From: Ipomoea triloba
Lineage: Eukaryota; Streptophyta; Magnoliopsida; Solanales; Convolvulaceae
DNA length: 64,000 nt
Reading direction: 5' to 3'
Assembly: GCF_003576645.1 (NCBI RefSeq)
Contig: NC_044927.1
Location: forward strand, 12,454,218-12,518,217
Below the pieces are notes generated by a model that had not been told where the DNA came from, made no database searches, and worked only from the letters and a program-made list of their open reading frames with translations. Both the position numbers and the translations under genes were made by a program. How positions within the stretch are numbered: position 1 is the stretch's first letter; each line of letters opens with the position of its first letter. Positions 61,401 through 64,000 of the stretch are shown here, in pieces.

Positions 61401-62625
61401 AAAAAAAAAAACCACTAAATGGCTAATAATATTGGACCGCATTGTATTGAGTTATTTGAGTCTCTAATTTTAATTTGGGCTATGTTATTGGCTTAATTTA
61501 TACTATATATAAAAGTAAAATTCTCCTATTTCATTTTCACTCTCAAACTTTTGTAGTCAATTAATTAAATATTTTATTAGTCAAATAATTAATAAAGCTT
61601 ATTTGGTAAAAAATGTAAAATGGAAATTACTAATATCTATTAATTGGTAATATTGTTTCTATATTCACGTATTAAAGTAATAACATAATACCGTGTAGAA
61701 AAGACATATTAATTAGGTAATAACATAATAACATAATTAGTAATATTATATATGATATTCTATAATATAATTGCTTAATTGGTAATATTATTGTTTGCAA
61801 ATTCTGTGAATAATTAATTAATTCATTATATTAATAAATACGAATATTTAATTTAAAATAATAATAATTTTATTATATACGAATTGATATTTTTTTTAAA
61901 GAAAAATAATTAATTTGCACAATGAATAGTAAATAATACAAGTAAAATGCATTTAAAAAAAAGTGTAAATACAATGGGATCAAGGTGTAATAATAAGTAC
62001 ATTAAATGACATAATTTATTTTTTTCGTAATGAAACGGAACAATAAATATAGAATATATTCATTCTTAAATGGTATCTATTAAAAATATCAATAAATAAA
62101 ATAGGATAAGGAATGAAAATCAATTTTGAGGAAATATATTTAATATATTTAATATTTAATAATTGTATAATATTTAATATTTAATAAATTTAGTATACAA
62201 TAATAAAATAATTAATTTATCTATTCCATGAATATTAATTTTATTCTCTTATTATTAATTATTAATTATTAATCTATCTATTTCTTTTCTATTAATAAAA
62301 ATAAAATTCTCCTCTTCAACTTTAATAGTATAGATAATTGGTAAGAAAATGTTATATGGAAATTAACTAATATCTATGGAAATTAACTAAAATTTATTAA
62401 TTGATAATATATTGTTTCCAATTTCACAAATTATACATAATTATCATGGTGGACATAAATTATACCATAATTCTCACGATAATAACGTAATTCATGGTAA
62501 TATACTTTCCAAATTCACGGTAATCTCATTATTATGTAAACACGCACATCCAGTTGCACTAATCAATAATATTTTACCTATTTTAATTACTGCTATTTAA
62601 TATATAATAATTTGTAGGAAAAAGT
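61401..62625. other. Very AT-rich intergenic DNA
   Basis: Many attaatt and aatatt blocks; no gene or element boundary recognised. Confidence 0.6.
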
Positions 62626-62820
62626 GTCAAATTGGCCCCGTAAGTTGGGTGGATAGTGCAATTAGGCCCCCTAACTGAAAAAAAAAAACAAAAAGCTTCA
62701 TTCAAACCCCCTAAACCGGTAAAGTTGTTCAATTAAGTCCAAGTTGACTTGTTTATCAAGTCAAATTCAGTTACGGGCCTAATTGCACTATTCACCTGAG
62801 TTAGGTGGTCGGTTAATATT
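62626..62820 (-). mobile_element. Foldback MITE copy 1 (inverted)
   Basis: Left end aaaaagtgtcaaattggcccc, then gggtggatagtgcaattaggccc, mirrored at the right by gggcctaattgcactattcacc. Its interior (gttcaattaagtccaagttgac) is the reverse complement of that in copies 2 and 3, so this copy has the opposite orientation. Confidence 0.85.
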
Positions 62821-62956
62821 ATTTATTATACATAAAAAATAAATAATATTATAAAATATTTTAAAAAAATAATATTTTTTAATATTATTTATTTTTATTT
62901 ATAATAAATAATATTTTTAATAAAAAAATATTGATTTTGAAAAATAAAATAAAAAA

Positions 62957-63168
62957 TGAAAAAGTATCAAATCGGCCTCCAAAGTCAGGTGAATAGTGCA
63001 ATTAGGCCCCCTAACTGAATTTGACATGATAAACAAGTCAACTTGGACTTAATTGAACAACTTTACCGATTTTGGGGGCTTGAATGGAGCTTTTTTTAGT
63101 TAGGGAGTCTAATTGCACTATCCACCCAACTTAAGGGGCCAATTTGACACTTTTTCCAAAAATAAATG
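62957..63168 (+). mobile_element. Foldback MITE copy 2
   Basis: aaaaagtatcaaatcggcc ... ggggccaatttgacactttttcc, about 210 bp with inverted ends and a non-palindromic centre (gtcaacttggacttaattgaac). Confidence 0.88.
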
Positions 63169-63220
63169 AAATAGTTATTTTAAGAGCCAAAATACTGATT
63201 TAACACTACGGAGAGAAGGA

Positions 63221-63349
63221 GGGGGGGGGGGGGGGGNNNNNNNNNNNNNNNNNNNNNNNNNNNNNNNNNNNNNNNNNNNNNNNNNNNNNNNNNNNNNNNN
63301 NNNNNNNNNNNNNNNNNNNNNNNNNNNNNNNGGGGGGGGGGGGGGGGGG
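63221..63349. other. Poly-G tracts around a 95-N gap
   Basis: G16 (63221-63236), N 63237-63331, G18 (63332-63349). Either a real long G tract that could not be assembled or a sequencing artefact. Confidence 0.95.
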
Positions 63350-63515
63350 AGCTACTTTTAAAATAACTGAGGGGAAAAAACCACTACTTTAATAACTCAG
63401 GGGAAAATCTGCTATATGCACATAACTCATGAGAAAAGTATCTTTTTCACCTTTTATTTATAATAAATAATATTTTTAATAAATAAAAAAATATTTGTTT
63501 TGAAAAATAGAATAA

Positions 63516-63720
63516 AAATGAAAAAGTGTCAAATTGACCCCTAAGTCAGGTAGATAGTGCCATTAGGCTCTCTAACTGAATTTGACCTGATAAACAAGTC
63601 AACTTGGACTTAATTGAACAATTTTACCGGTTTAGGAGGCTTGAATGGAGCTTTTTTCAGTTAGAGGGCCTAATTGCACTATCCACCCGACTTAGGGCGC
63701 CAATTTGACACTTTTTACTA
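63516..63720 (+). mobile_element. Foldback MITE copy 3
   Basis: Same orientation and structure as copy 2. The 65 bp before it (ataataaataatatttttaat...gaaaaa) also match those before copy 2, so about 275 bp are directly repeated (from about 62890 and 63450). Confidence 0.88.
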
Positions 63721-64000
63721 ATTTATATATACACTAATTGATATTCATGGTATGAATTTTTTTTTTCGGAAAAATATAATATTAGCGTATACGGTAATTG
63801 ATATTCATGGTAAGTTGGTCTTTTTTTTTTCTTACTATTTATGTATACGGTAAGAATATATTTACTAATATATTACAATATTTATATTACGTAATAATTA
63901 TCCTCTATTTTGACCAACTTCCATATAAAGGGTACATATTTTGTTTACATTTTTTATTTCCGTATATATGGTAGAAAACAGGAATGGAAATCGAGAGTAT
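63721..64000. other. AT-rich DNA to the window end
   Basis: Short internal repeat acggtaattgatattcatggta (about 63735-63755 and 63790-63812). No gene. Confidence 0.6.

Overview
This is a 64 kb window of nuclear DNA from a flowering plant, probably a eudicot. The evidence is a 32-exon gene with plant-type introns, LTR retrotransposons with tRNA-iMet primer sites, Stowaway-type and foldback MITEs, long (TA)n and (AAT)n tracts, and an AT-rich background. I cannot name the species. I found no rRNA, tRNA, CRISPR or prokaryotic features. The sequence is a draft assembly: N runs lie at 22734-23595, 32800-33028, 36775-37100 and 63237-63331, and single Ns at 21005 and 43660. Several oddities sit exactly on those joins.

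The only clearly intact cellular gene is on the minus strand at 26293-11340. It encodes a UBP12/UBP13-type ubiquitin-specific protease with an N-terminal MATH domain, a UCH catalytic domain and USP7-like C-terminal ubiquitin-like domains. I could place all 32 coding exons; they join in frame to 1,122 codons. A 1,728-bp block carrying exons 5-8 occurs twice without any difference I could see (19271-20998 and 21006-22733). It is bounded by an N at each end and would break the frame if both copies were spliced in, so it looks like an assembly artefact.

Layout. 1-1.4 kb: end of a decayed Copia element (minus). 1.4-10.3 kb: intergenic MITEs and microsatellites, with several nested insertions. 10.3-26.6 kb: the UBP gene and its flanks. 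26.6-31.9 kb: AT-rich repeats, a solo LTR with target duplication AATAA, a Helitron-like end and a (TA)n-flanked foldback element. 31.9-51.5 kb: an old LTR element split twice, first by a nearly complete, young SIRE/Maximus-type Copia element (32110-46072, target duplication GATTC), then by an unusual LTR-derived element with 875-bp inverted arms (47257-50684, target duplication AATCC). 51.5-54 kb: a truncated Copia gag and LTR (minus) and another LTR piece. 54-57 kb: unclassified repeats, minisatellites and a gene-fragment exon that resembles CCDC174. 57.9-59 kb: a plant-mobile-domain (PMD) coding relic with an internal stop. 59-64 kb: AT-rich DNA, a GC-rich island, an LTR/primer-site remnant and three copies of a foldback MITE around a poly-G gap.

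Apart from the UBP gene nothing here forms a pathway. The rest is a record of stacked transposition. The most unusual parts are the inverted-arm LTR element, the SIRE element's iterated TCGAGAG motif and its two 3' ORFs behind their own TATA-like boxes, and the foldback families sitting in (TA)n tracts.
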